NCBI RefSeq assembly: GCF_023856365.1
Contig: NC_064535.1
Coordinates: 9,320,363 to 9,384,362, forward strand
Length of the DNA stretch: 64,000 bases
Direction of reading: 5' to 3'
Source of the DNA: Brienomyrus brachyistius
Taxonomy: Eukaryota; Chordata; Actinopteri; Osteoglossiformes; Mormyridae
Below are positions 11,969 through 23,785 of this stretch, piece by piece. Position 1 is the stretch's first letter; each line of letters starts with the position of its first letter. Both the position numbers and the translations under genes were made by a program. The notes below the pieces were generated by a model. That model worked only from the letters and a program-made list of their open reading frames with translations. It was not told the DNA's origin and made no database searches.

Positions 11969-14823
11969 ACATTCCTGAAATCCTGATTTTTATATTGCAA
12001 GGTTTTACATTTTATATTTTGTGTGCTTGTAATTGCAGCTCCTGGGGATGCATCTGTTGGACCTATCATCCATCCACAAGACCAGATCCAAAGCACTCAT
12101 GAGCATGAGATCACCCTGGTCATCACTGCTAAGATCACTGGATTATGGCAACCATTAGCATTGCTCACTGCAGAGGATAAAATGAAAACAGTTTCAACTG
12201 AGCACAGGTATTGCAAGGGCTAAATTTTATTATCACTTTAATTTGAGTGAACAGTGCATGATCATTCTGCCTGAAATCAATATATTTTTCTCAGAAAGAC
12301 ATTTATCTAATACTACAAAAAAATAATAGCATTACTGATTGCTATAAATAGAACATTTATTTCTCTTTTCCTTTGAAGTGTTAGACCTTCAACTATCTAG
12401 AAATGATTTTTATGTTAGACAAGAAAAAGATCATACATGTCATGATTTATGAATAGTTTTTTTCTTGGTTCCTGGTTTTATGGTTAATTTCATTTGCATA
12501 AAATGAAGAAAAATACGGAATGTTTCATTTTGCTTGATTAATGTTTTAAGTGTATTACTTTTGGGAAATATTTCTTAATCCAGCAGATCTATTGTAGCTG
12601 ACAGGACCGACAGATCCTTTGATGCACAGGGAAGAAAAAAATGGCGAGAAAAAGAAAACATGAAGGGGATTTGCCATGTAATCAGTTTTATGCATTAGTG
12701 TTGTTTACATTAATGAGTCATTACCTAAACAAAGATAAGAGAAGCTCGTCCATGATGCTTGACACCAGGGACGGTTTCTTACATGAGGTACTGACTGCCA
12801 TGTGAGTTGGTGCCAATACTTGCACAAGAAAATACATGTCAGCTGTACTCTGTCGTACATCTGCGACTTCCATTTCAATTTGTATCCCTTTAAATAGAAA
12901 CAAGGTCCCCCCCCCTCCCCCAGTGCCAATGCTCTTCATGAGAGAGTATTACAGAATCACAGAGTAATTATGTAATACTGAGGCAAAAACAGCTTTTAAA
13001 ACAGCTATTAAAATGAATTTTTAAAAAATGTCGAACTGAGGCCTACCCCAGAACTAGGACAAATGTAAATTATGAGACCAAGAACCTTAGATAAACAGGG
13101 TTTCTTAAGGTAAAATAACACTAAACATAAAGCGGAACAATAATTTAAACACACAATTCCAGAACTTAAAAGCGTAAGCAATGAAAAATGAAATGCATTT
13201 AGATGTTGGCAAAGATTGTATTTATTTAAATCTGAAACAACTTACTTTTACTTAATTACTTCCAAGGTTCATGCATATTTGAAACTCACACTAATAAAAA
13301 TGTTAATGATAAAGGCAAATAAAAAAATACAGAATGTTCAGTTATATGTGTAAAACTGATTTGCTTTTTATTACATGCATAAAAGACTTATTTGACTTCT
13401 CTTGACTCTTCTGAATGTACATCTCTGGCACATAGCAGGTCATTAGCTTCCTAAATTACACATCATCAGCAGAAATGATTCTAGCTAGCCTCCCAAAGGG
13501 CTTCAGACAGTGCGGTTGACATGGAAGGAGATCATTTAACGTGCGGTCCTAGTGCCATCTCAGAAGTTCAAGTGGACCCGCCAGGGGTCTTTCGCTGATC
13601 ACCTCTCACAGCTGACAGCTTCTGCCACCAGCATATCACACAGTGACCACAGCACAACTCAGCCAGGAAAAGACCTTTTTGCACCAACTGTCAGGCAAAA
13701 AATACTGGCATTAACTAGGCTGTTTGGGGCTCAGATGTGAACCAGGGGTGGACAACTCAGCGCAAGGGGGGAGGCGTGGGCATAGAATTTTCTCAACAGG
13801 AATCCATCTGGAAAGCCAAACCTTTTGCTGTTATAGGACAGGGATTTGTCAAATCAATGGACTTTCTGTAGGGAGGGTACATCCTTCTGGCAGAAAGACT
13901 GTAGAATTGCACTACTCCATTTGTTTAGGTGAAAAAGAATGAAATGATTGTCTTGGAGGGGTGACGTATATGACACTGTTTTGTATGAGCTCACGGTTCT
14001 GGTGTATCTCTGGTGTACTTCGTGGATTAAAGTACCATGGTAAATACATATATATATATTTCCTCAGATTATGCAATCCTGAATAACGACAATCATAAAT
14101 GATTGAAATAGATATAGATAAACAGAACGCCTATTTACATTCAGCTGTGCTTTCTATGGCCTGGAGACTATTTGTCAAGCCAAAAGAGGGGAGTGGAAAC
14201 CTCAATAATTCAGATAGGAATTGATTTGCATCTTGAGAGATCCGAGCTAGAGAATCTTACCACCTGCGTCTCTGATAAAGTGGCATCCATTTACAGTGAT
14301 GCCGGGTCAAAATGCTAGGGGCTGAAAAATACGGAGAATGGCGATGATTATCTGAAGAATTGCAGATTACAAAAGTCTATTCGCAGATTAGAGACAAAGC
14401 TTTTAAAGCAAGCAATCAGAACATCTTTAGTCCACTGGTCGGCGTTGGTATAGTATGTATTTGTACTGCATTAATAAAACCTGAAAAATACAATTGAGTT
14501 ACTATTATGGCATTGCTTTGAAAAATTGCTAAGTGGCCACTACACTGATTGAAAAGAGATTGAAAAATAGATGGCCTGCCTGAAAGGAAGATAAACAGGC
14601 ATTGACCCAGGGAAACAGGAAAAATTAAGAAACAAAACTCATCCAAATTATAATTATAGGATAAACGCAGGTAGATCAGATGCTTCACAATAATCAAACC
14701 CAATTTTGCTCATAAAGTCCAATTAGATCATTTCAGCAACATAGCAAGATAAATAACATCCACACAAGTAATAGCACGGAGACAAGATCAACCTTATGCA
14801 ACTGCCAATGCTGAATGCACCAC

Positions 14824-14825
<2 letters not shown>
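11969..14825. other. Non-coding stretch with candidate conserved blocks
   Basis: No gene recognised. A poly-C run lies at 12907-12921. The stretches at about 13420-13740 and 14110-14430 are repeat-free, with words such as GATTTGCAT, GATTATCTGA and CAGATTAGAG, and could be regulatory. I have no conservation evidence. An exon-like segment at 12036-12207 was considered and rejected. Confidence 0.3.

Positions 14826-14868
<43 letters not shown>
14826..14868. repeat. (GA)n microsatellite
   Basis: About 21 uninterrupted AG dinucleotides between CACAACAG and AACAATG. The serine/leucine-rich open frame on the opposite strand is a product of this tract. Confidence 0.95.
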
Positions 14869-14869
<1 letters not shown>

Positions 14870-15373
14870 AATGTTTGAATTAAATGATGTTAGAATTAAA
14901 AATCCCATATCTCTATAAGTAGAGAATTGTTGTGCAGGTTGAGCTTGATAGAAAGTTTGAAGGATAGATTTTACATGAAAGCTTTTCCCCAGAGTGGCAC
15001 ACATGAAATTAAATGCTCCCCCAAAATAACACAGAATTTAAATGGCTGAAATTGTACATCAGCTCAGACAGAAGCCATAAACCTAATAATAACGATAAAA
15101 GGAGGGAAAAAATGTAGAGAATGAAATAAAAGGCATACATCCTGCACTGATTCCAACCCTGTGACACAAGTTAACATTTCTCAAACCTAAAGATCACTCA
15201 TGACGACTGGCACAGTTTTGTCTACTGGCTTAAATTGTCTTGGGGGGGGGGGGGGGTCTATCATAGAACGAGCACCTATGTGAGTGCAAGACAATCCGTA
15301 GTGCAATTTGTTTAATCTTAGACAACACACAGAAGTGACATGCAAAGTTTAGACCTCTAAATGGTGGTAAACA
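14869..15373. other. Non-coding stretch with poly-G run
   Basis: No gene recognised. A 15-base G run occupies 15242-15256. Confidence 0.5.
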
Positions 15374-15580
15374 TAGGGCGGAGTGTGGCCCAGCGGGTTT
15401 GGTCGCTGTGTCTGCGTTCGGAAGGTTATTGGTTCAAAGTAATTTCAGCACTCGGCCTCTGAGCGAGGCCCATAACCCCCAATTGCTTCAGGGACTGTCT
15501 CACCCTATTATCTCACAATAAAAAAATGTATGTCGCGTTGGATATAAGTGTCTGCCAAGCAAACAAAATGTAAACACTTC
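15374..15580 (+). repeat. tRNA-derived SINE (family A), plus strand, diverged
   Basis: A degenerate B box at 15431-15441 (GGTTCAAAGTA) is followed by GAGCGAGGCCCATAACCCCC, then AATTGCTTCAGGGACTG and a tail GATATAAGTGTCTGCCAAGC with AAAATGTAAA. The same order of words occurs at 45440-45652. The B box has drifted from the consensus, so this copy is old. Confidence 0.75.
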
Positions 15581-16339
15581 CAGCAGTTTCAAGAATGTCA
15601 TTTGGGTGTTGTCACTTAACTGCCACACAACACCTTTGGAAAAGTCCGGGGGAGGCATGGAGAACAGGCCAGAATCGTATGGAGACTCACTTTTTAATGT
15701 GGACAGGCTTAGAAGGAAACGAGATGATAAAACACGTGATACACAGCTATAAAATTGCTCTTTCTGCAGCAAGGAAAAACGACTGTGCAGCATAAGGAAC
15801 CACCTTGTAGTTTTCGGGTCCATTTACTTGTTATATGCATAATTTATTTCCGCAAATGCAATTGCTTCTATTACCAATATACACTAATGAATAAGTGAAT
15901 TATATTATGAATGTTTCTAAATGCTAAAATATGCAAATATGCAAAAAAGAAGTTCTCTGGTAAATTAATATTGAGTGAATAAGCGTGCTCTAGACACTTG
16001 ACCGGTTTTATTCTGTCTGTTTATGAACGATGACGGATTTGAAGTCACTGCAAAAGCAGCACTGACAAACAACTGTATAGAGGAACAGGTAGAACAAATC
16101 AATAAGAACAGTGTGAGTCACCGGGCTCATCCTCCTGGATGTGACGCCTCTCCCTGCCCACCCCATTCGCACGCTTTTTAAGGTCCGCAGAACCTGAAGG
16201 AAAACTGAAGAACTTTAAATAACCAAACAAGGAACTAATGTCCCAATCCTGCAAATGACACATGATCCGTTGAACACTGGGAGAATTCTCACTGCGATAT
16301 ATGTAGACCTACCTTTGAACACATAGTAGCTGGACAAAC
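15581..16339. other. Non-coding stretch
   Basis: No gene recognised. The open frames at about 15595-15820 lack a splice or promoter context and show no family resemblance. Confidence 0.45.
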
Positions 16340-16632
16340 GTATGCCATTGGATTGTCTATAAGTGCCTATCCATTTACAGGATTGTGGTGAGTCTGGAGC
16401 CGATCCCAGGAAACGCAGGGCACGAGACAGGGCACACCCCGCACGGCATGCCATATCACTGCCGGGCACACACACTGCGGTGAATGCAGAGGCACCAGTT
16501 CACCTAACCGCATGTTTTTTGGATTGTGGGAGGGAACTTGTGCAAACACGGAGAGAACATGGAAACGCCACGCACAGAGCCTGCAGATAGGAGGCCACTT
16601 CGCTGCCCAGTGAGTCACCATGCTGCCTGTTG
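16340..16632 (-). repeat. Family B SINE, minus strand, diverged
   Basis: In reverse orientation this contains the counterparts of the family B landmarks: TGGATTGTGGGAGGGAACTT (matching the CCCCACAGTCC region), ACGGAGAGAACATG (matching the CATGTTCTCCCC block) and a 5' end near CAGTGAGTCACCATGCTGCC. It is roughly complete but clearly older than the copies at 47252 and 51376. Confidence 0.7.
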
Positions 16633-17254
16633 CAGGAACGAAAGCTATAGCATTTCAAGAGTTAATTATCAATCGTTTTCAACCGGGACCTTTTGGCAAA
16701 AACATGCAGCTTAATTACTTACTTCAGGCTAATAACAATTATTATAATAAAAATTAACATATTAAAAATCTTCATATTAAATAGGTTAGGCGTTGATATA
16801 TAGGTGTTGCGCTATCTCTGGAACCCCCCCCCCCCCCCCCCCCCCACATTTTATGCGATAGTGCTTACTTATGCTTTTCTCAAACAAAATTGCAAAACCG
16901 ATCCTTAATAAGCTGTAGACATTTGATATATGTACTTGCAACCTAAATCTAAAGTATCTGCAAAAAGGGTTACTGTGAAGGAGGCCAAGCTTAGACAGAT
17001 CCAGGGGCCCTGAGAAATAGCTATCATGGGGGGCAAAACCTCTAGTGGTAGCCCTGCCTGTAAAAGTGTTCCTGCTATATAGGTGTTTCTATGGATTGTG
17101 TCCATTTGAGCTTGGAAAATGTTACCTTAATACCAATTAGGAGACAGAACTACAGAGACAACTATAAGAGGAAATGAAAGTGTCACAAAGCGTACAGTGT
17201 TTTCTGCTGGAGGGTCTTAAATGTGCATGGTTTCCCCTCTCAAGGATTTTCGTT
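16633..17254. other. Non-coding stretch with poly-C run
   Basis: No gene recognised. A 22-base C run occupies 16824-16845. Confidence 0.5.
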
Positions 17255-17830
17255 CCAAAATTGTCCATCCATCCACTTTGACTACCTGCTTGTCCCATTC
17301 AGGGTTGTAGGGGGTCTGGAACCTATGCTGGAAGCTATGGGTACAAGGCAGGGAACTACCCAGAATGGAGTGCTAACCCATCACACACACGCAAACACAC
17401 ACACACACACACACGCACAGAAATACAGGTTTGTAATTATATCTTTGTGAGGACTCTCCATTCATTTCTATGGGGAAAACATGACGACCTTAACCCCCAC
17501 CCAGCCCTAACCTTAACCATAAGTACCAAAATGAACTACTAGACTTTTGGCATTTTTATTTTCTTGATTGCATTCACAGATCTTTGTGGGGACCTGAAAA
17601 ATGGTCCCCACAACATCAAAATGGCAGGTTTTTATCAGGTTGTGGGGGACATTTGGTCCCCACAAAGTAATATAAACCTAATCTACACACACACACAATT
17701 TGTTCATTCCAATTCACCTTAGCATGTTTGTGGACTGTGGGTGGTAACTGGAGTACCCGGAGAAACCCCATAATGACACGGGGAGACCACGCAAACACCA
17801 GGCGTGGAGCCGGGCGGAGATTCAGATAAG
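17255..17830 (-). repeat. Family B SINE, minus strand, split by a later insertion
   Basis: The 3' part of the SINE (CCATCCATCCACTTTGACTA, CTTGTCCCATTCAGGGTTG) lies at 17261-17390. The 5' part (TGTTTGTGGACTGTGGGTGG, CGGAGAAACCCCATAATGAC, CGCAAACACCAGGCG) resumes at about 17695-17830. Between them lie a (CA)n tract and the element at 17426-17690. The order and orientation of the two parts fit one copy interrupted by a later insertion. Confidence 0.7.
17426..17690 (+). mobile_element. Interspersed element with TTTGTGGGGAC words, nested
   Basis: Starts ACAGGTTTGTAATTATATCT and continues with TTTGTGAGGACTCTCCATTC, a TTAACCCCCACCCAGCCC block, then GGGGACCTGAAAAATGGTCC and GGGGGACATTTGGTCCCCAC. It is bordered by CA-repeat sequence on both sides. 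The first third is matched in reverse orientation at 60360-60475, which shows it is a dispersed repeat. The paired GGGGACC/GGTCCCC words can fold back. Its class is unknown to me and it has no coding capacity. Confidence 0.65.
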
Positions 17831-19236
17831 ATAAACATGGAGTGCAACCAGGAAATATACTGCAGCTGTAATTCTCCTTGTGCACAAAGTCAAAGTTTTT
17901 GAGTGAAAGGAGACACTCCTGTAAACCTCCTTGACCAAACGTAGAACCAATCATCAGTCTGCAGTGTTCATAACCACCTGTACCTGCACTTTAACGGAAA
18001 TGATTGAATTATACATCTCTCATAATATGTATCATTTTTAACATTGGAAACAAAATGTATAGCTCATTTACATCATAATGCTCTGACACTTCACACACTC
18101 ATAAAATTACTCAATGCATCTGTGCTATGGATCTGAAATATCTGCATGTTGTTCTGGCCATTTTCTGTAGAAATATCATATAGGGATGAATCTGTAGGCT
18201 TCTGTGTTTTATAAGATGTTGTACCTGAGCATAATAGGTGCAAGCTAGTTACAACTACATTAAGGATCATGCACATCCATCCATCGTCCCAACATTTATC
18301 CAGTAGAAGGTCATGGAGATCTTATCCCAGGCTGTACAGAGAACAAACCCTGCAGAGAATCCAGTTTTACAAACTTGCTTTCAACAGATGTGTGGAATTT
18401 CTATGGAATATACTTCTAGACATTGTGCACCGCTTATCAAATTAGGTTAATATGCTTAAAGTACCTTTTAAATGGGACATTTATTTCAGGACCCATATAC
18501 AATTCTTTAATTTAGTTAGATGCCATTACAGCTAATGTCATAATAGACCATCTGTGGTCTCTTATCTCTTTCAGAAAACAGTGCTGTCATTAAAGTGGCA
18601 TTTGCACAATGTGTCCAGAAAATAAGGTAGTACCAGTTCACAAGTTTGTGGTGCTGCATCGTCAGAATCTAAACAAACTCCATTTGTAAACTATTATTTT
18701 AATAGTGGCAAATGTGCAGTTTTCTTTGCGATGGAGAATGAAAAAGATTTATCTTTGGCTGAAAGTTTAGAACTAAAGTATCTCGATATGTTCACTACTT
18801 CTTAAACAATGTGCATTTTTCTTAGGCATTATTCTACATTTGATATGATTTCATACCTTTAGCGTTAAGCCATGACATCAGTATGGGTGGGACTCGTTCA
18901 ATGGAGGGAGCAGTCACGGATTCAAGCAAAACAAGCCATCGTGACAATTTATTATGAGTACAACAATCAACACAACAGAAATAATAATAGGCTAATTCGT
19001 AAATAACAAACATGTTTAATGACAATAACTTTAAAACTTGCTGATTTTTACTTTCCGTACCAACAGGTTCGACGTGTTTTTATAAAAACTAAATCAGTGA
19101 AGTGCAGTTATTTACAAATGATGTGCTAAGAGAACTGCGACCCCCCCCTGAGAATATACCCCTAGAGGACCGAGTGTGGATAAAGAGAGTTGATCGGGGA
19201 AGGGGGGGGGCAGGCGAGTCCGTGAGGATTTGTGTC
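17831..19236. other. Non-coding stretch upstream of the candidate promoter
   Basis: No gene recognised. A reverse-oriented family B SINE scrap (CCATCCATCGTCCCAACATT, then TTATCCAG and CTTATCCCAGGCTGTACAG) lies at about 18275-18345. The sequence at 18840-19080 is moderately AT-rich and featureless. Confidence 0.4.
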
Positions 19237-19275
19237 ATTGGTTTGTATGAACCAAAGCCCCGCCTTTAAAAAAGG
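19237..19275 (+). promoter_or_regulatory. ctbp2: Candidate distal core promoter: CCAAT, GC box, TATA-like
   Basis: An inverted CCAAT box (ATTGG, 19237-19241), a GC box (GCCCCGCC, 19257-19264) and a TATA-like TTTAAAAAAGG (19265-19275) occur within 40 bases in promoter order. They lie some 360 bases before a good splice donor and a CpG-rich stretch. Each motif is common; the clustering is what suggests a promoter. Assignment to ctbp2 is inferred from strand and from the coding exon downstream. Confidence 0.4.
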
Positions 19276-19299
19276 AAAACGAAAAAAGAAAAAGAAAAC

Positions 19300-19631
19300 A
19301 CACCTCTCAATCTTGCAATAGGGAAGAAGAGATAAGAACACTTCTTAAATCTTACCATACTACACATATCAGGTACCTGACTTAGACACAAACCCCTTGC
19401 AAGTCAGTCAAGAGCAGGAGAAAAAGATCGATTGATTTGTGTCTGGTTTGGAAACTGTCGTGTTGCCTACATATTTAGGGCTGGGAGGATTAAGTTTTTT
19501 GTGTCATTTTTAAGGTGGATCAGTTATCCTGAAAACAAGATCGATAGGAAGAGCTTTTAAAAAAACGGATGATGGTGTTCTTTGATGCCTAAAGTCGTGG
19601 CTTGAACTTGCAATAAACATCATATATTAAG
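19300..19631 (+). other. ctbp2: Candidate non-coding first exon of ctbp2
   Basis: Downstream of the promoter-like cluster the sequence is repeat-free and ends in TATTAAG followed by GTAAGATTT at 19632, an excellent splice donor. No long open frame is present. A tiny ORF (19569-19592, starting with two ATGs and encoding seven residues) would be an upstream ORF. Vertebrate CTBP2 genes have non-coding leader exons far upstream of the first coding exon, so the position and strand fit. The start at 19300 is a guess placed about 25-30 bases after the TATA-like box. Without RNA evidence this could be another transcript's exon or no exon. Confidence 0.4.
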
Positions 19632-19639
19632 GTAAGATT

Positions 19640-20540
19640 TGCCCTTTTTGAAATTTGGAGGCATGGAATTTACCTGATTGCTTTTATTTAGCTAGCAAGG
19701 TAGCGGCTATAACGTGTCCACAGTGTCCATGTGTGTTAGTCTCACTGCGCCATGAAGAAAGGCGAGGGACGAGGAGGGAATTATATTACTATACGAGGAC
19801 ATCTTTGGTTACAGCGAGCCGCACTTCACTGTCAGGAGAAAGACTTTTTTCACGTGCATTTCCCCATCTTTACACGCTTCGCGGTCGGCTTTGCGTGAAT
19901 AAATAGCCGATCGTTTGGCAATTGTTAAAATAACATTTTGAAAGACATGACGGGGCGCAGTAAAATATGTGGATATAACGAATTCCACTATAGCCAAGCT
20001 AGCCAAGTAGCTAGCAGTTTTAGCGAGCAAAAATACCGTCATCGCGTTTCATCAAAGTCGCTGCTGACTTGGGGATTAAGCGAATTTATTAACGTATAGC
20101 TCGCGGTTTCCTTTAATTGATATCGGCAGTTTAAGCGTCTAATCTGTAATCAAAATATTTTGTGAAACGCACTCATGGAGATGAAAAGATCGGTATGTTT
20201 TAATATAGGATGGGAAGGATCGTAGTAGCGAAATGTTTGTTATTATTAATATTGTTATTATTTATTTTGCGGAGCAGTTGTGCTCCATCAGCAGCGAGGT
20301 CCCCGGGCTGGGGTGGGCACCGGGAGCATTGTTTACTTTCTTGGTGACTGTAGATAGATGGGAGGTAGCTAAATGTCAGAAAAAACGTATTAGGGTACTG
20401 AGAAGGGTTAAAAGGAGTTGAAGGAAATCAACTAAATTAAACCAATATTGCGATTTCCGCGCGGACTCGTGATTGTTCGCCGGAATGTCATTAAATAAAC
20501 GCAGCTGCGACATTGTGACAATGTGACTGATCGCATGTAG
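19640..20540. promoter_or_regulatory. CpG-rich stretch (possible CpG island)
   Basis: CpG dinucleotides are much denser here than in the flanks, for example in ACGCTTCGCGGTCGGCTTTG near 19873-19892, in GACGGGGCGCAG near 19949 and in CCGCGCGGACTCG near 20457. This suggests an unmethylated promoter-associated region next to the candidate first exon. I judged this by eye and did not compute observed/expected CpG. Confidence 0.45.
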
Positions 20541-22635
20541 CATTTCTGTAAATCTTTTTTTCCCCCTCAGCTTTAACGGTTTAAGTTTTGCTAGATTTTC
20601 GGGGTTAGATTTACTGATTTCGACCGCAAATGGAGCTGCTGAAAATTGTTAATTTGTTAAACATACAGGTTCCTTGGCACTTTATCAACATTTCTGACTT
20701 TAAAATAATAATAATAAAAAAAACAATAACATTTTAAGCAGTGTGGAAGTTGGTAGCTATATCAGCGTGTCTTGCACAGCCACAGAAGCGGCAGGCATTT
20801 GGGGAGGAGGGATGAAGGTGCCCCCCCTCAACGAAGTTCAGATCGTATTCAAATGGTGTATTGCGCCCCCCCCCCCCCATGATGAACTCATGTGATCGCT
20901 GGAATGAAGGGATTTGGAGTTGAGCTCTGTAACTTTTTTATTATAGTGCCAGCTTCGGATGCACGTAACTTGTGCCCATGAACTGAAACAAGAACAGAAA
21001 TTCCTGTAAATGTTTCACATTATCATTTTGCCCGCTGTTGTAGCGCTATTCTCCCGTATACTCCCGAATATAAAAAGGCACCCTTGGAGTTTTCAATGAC
21101 TGATGTTTGAAAGCTCAACAGACCGTGTCCTTGAAAAGAGCCCTTTGTTTGTTAGGGACAGAGATGGGGTGTTTGCCCGAAGGAATAGGAACCGTACAGA
21201 TGTGGTCTATTATTTACGCTTTATTTGTGAGTTTTTTCTGTGAGTTTTCTCTAAGATAAGAGTTCTTATCTTAGTGTCAGAGTAAACTCTGATAGTAAAC
21301 TACGATCAGCTCGGTTGAAATATATTTTGCCCTTCCCCTGCATCGAAGTGACTGCTGTTGGGGAAAGTTTTTAAAACAAACCCGAATGTCCCAAAGCCTT
21401 TGATCTGCGCGTTTTTGATTGCAATAATTTTGCTACAGTGTGATATATGGGAAAATCCTCATCAATAAATAAAAGTACATGCATGGTTATCAGTAAATGG
21501 AAAAACACCCCGCGATTTAGTACGATGTCCTCTTATGTTTGCTAATTAGATATCACACCTGAGTTATATTAAAGACCAGGCGTGTACCGTTTTATGTTTA
21601 TATAATGCAGGAGACCCCATCATGGACCTTGAAATGTTCCCTTTCTGATCCTTATGCTTACGCTATACAGCAGCCACCTAATAAATCAAAGCTGCTGAAC
21701 ATTTCAGAAGAGACATTTTTAGCTCTTGAATTATTTATCGCTATCCATCATTCAGAGAGTCGCACCCCATTCAGTGATTATGTATCGCAGCCTTCAAACG
21801 CGGCGTGTCTCAAAATTTCTCTCGGTGATTATTACTTTAAGGAACTTATTGTGGTCCCTGGTTTTCAGATCGAAATCCCTGGCACGGCATGGTCACCTTT
21901 TTGCCATCTCCGCCTGTCAGGCTAGTGTCTAAATTCCCTGTATGTTCGCTGGCTTAATGTTGTCAGACATGGAGGGTGTTAACCCTCCCAGACATGTACG
22001 CCCCCGCCCCCGGAAAGTGCGAGTGGTGGTTTGATTTATAGCGATGGGTTTGTATTCGCGACATTTGCGTGCCGGGGCCTCACAGACAGGCTGGACGGGA
22101 ACCGAGAGCCGCGGCCCTGGGCGCTGATGGCGTAAAGCCCATGTTTTCGTTTGCTGGTAAATCGGGCTTTGCGTGACTCTTAGCCGCACCTATTGGGGTT
22201 AAGAAGGGAAGGAGGGCTGGAACTGAAAGGCTTTTTAAGAAAGGGCGGGAAGCAAAGAGGGAGGCAAGAAAAAAAAATCGGATTTTTTTTTGTTCCACCA
22301 ACATTGGATTTGGGCGTCTGATTGGTCTTCCCTGACTTCTGATTTTCTCTAAAATGACATGTTGGTGAAGAAGACAGAGTGGACAGTCTCTGACTCAGCA
22401 GGGCTCGTTTTTAGGGTGGATTGAAAGTGCTTTCCTTTGCAGCCACTTGTGGGATTCAATTTAGTGATAATGGAGCTCAGCTGTAGCCGTCCATCTGCAG
22501 GGCACCGACGCCAAAGTGCATCTGATATGAAAAGTGAATAGAGATTCCTGCCATTCCTTCTGAAAATTGTCTGTGCTGATTTAAGAGTCAGAGAAATGGG
22601 AAAAAAACCCTTCCAGTGTATTCTACGGATGAGAG

Positions 22636-22636
<1 letters not shown>
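20541..22636. other. Presumed start of ctbp2 intron 1; CpG-rich patch at about 21980-22180
   Basis: No gene recognised. A second GC- and CpG-richer patch (GTACGCCCCCGCCCCCGG near 21997-22015, CCGCGGCCCTGGGCGC near 22110-22125), with a nearby inverted CCAAT (GATTGGTC near 22319), could be an alternative promoter. There is no clear donor after it. Poly-C lies at about 20867-20878. Confidence 0.3.
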
Positions 22637-22722
<86 letters not shown>

Positions 22723-22732
22723 TGTCTGTCTT
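22637..22732. repeat. Long (TG)n microsatellite
   Basis: 42 uninterrupted TG dinucleotides (22637-22720) followed by a short TCTG run. This is the longest simple repeat in the window. Such alternating purine-pyrimidine tracts can adopt Z-DNA and are highly length-variable. Confidence 0.97.
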
Positions 22733-23449
22733 GGATCTCGTCTAATTCATGAAGGAACGTGTTGAAATAACCCTGGAAAGCAAAGTACAGTCTTTAACTC
22801 TCTTTAACTGTGCAAACTAGGTTAATTGGTGCTAGATTCTATATTATACTCAGCAGATAGGCTTTTCTAAGGATGTAATATTTTATAGTTGTATATACAC
22901 TAACGTATCTTTCAGGAATCCATGTACGTTTGATTATGCTGAGGAAAAACTGTTTACTTTGGGTCGGCTCTGTTGTAAAATTACACTGCATTACGATCAC
23001 AGGGATCAAACTGCTGATTCATCACTCACGCAGAACTGGTTAATCTACAGATTAACTAATCGCAAAAATGAATCCACCAACGAACTAAATCAACCAGCTC
23101 CTGTCCTTAAATCACCCCCCCCCCCCCATCGAAAAAACACATCAAATAGATACATTACCATGCAAGCTTCAGATCTTGTGAAAAGTTTGTTCGATGTCTT
23201 CAGATGTTTACTAGTAGTTCTAGTAAATTAGTACTAGTTTACTAGTAACAACTTCCATGGGACAAACTACTCAGGCTGCTCTGATTTATGCCAGGGGATT
23301 GGATCAAAAATACTGTTGCATTATGCCTCTTAGTAGCGAGTGTGAAGTTTGGCCTTGTTTAACGGAAATTGCATACTAAGAGTGTATTGGATCATTCGTT
23401 GTAAAATTTGTAGTTGAGATCTTGTTTTTTTTATTCAGTTGTGGGTGGG
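22733..23449. other. Non-coding stretch
   Basis: No gene recognised. A C run lies at about 23116-23127. The words CTAGTAGTTCTAGTAAATTA and GTACTAGTTTACTAGTAAC at 23208-23250 form a small inverted/direct CTAGTA cluster. Confidence 0.45.
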
Positions 23450-23785
23450 GGGTGTGGCCATCCAAGGTTCAGGTATAATCAGGTTTCGAGAATACTGAAG
23501 CGGCTCACCTGTGCCACATGTGAGGTTCCTCTAAGACTGAGTTCTGTTTCTGCTTGTCCCTAGTTAACATTCTCTAACCCTTTTGCTCGACCCAGCTGGC
23601 AGCCTGTCTAAGACACGGCACACGTTTTGTTTTTCGTTTGTACTTCCCCTTGTGCCTCGTTCCTCCCTTTTTTCGCTAAACCCATCTCCACGCCTGTCCA
23701 CAATAAATGTCCTATTCCTTCTTCCCATCCATGCGTCACATGGTTCTGCCTGGAGCAAATCTTATAATCCCGTCACGATGAGATG
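23450..23785 (+). mobile_element. Possible LTR-like repeat remnant
   Basis: The 3' part has an AATAAA signal (CCACAATAAATGTCC, about 23698-23712), then a pyrimidine-rich stretch ending CCGTCACGATG. This resembles the polyadenylation side of the solo LTR at 1085-1379 read on its own strand. The left end and a target duplication could not be found, so the boundaries are approximate. Confidence 0.3.

Noticed and set aside
12036..12207. Exon-like segment between a TTGTAATTGCAG acceptor and a CACAG/GTATT donor with an open frame
   Set aside because: The open frame has no recognisable domain, the donor is weak, no partner exon is visible nearby, and it lies in the probable intergenic region.
21605..21925. 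106-codon plus-strand frame near a CpG-rich patch
   Set aside because: No recognisable protein; the ATG has no promoter or acceptor context and the frame ends without a donor.
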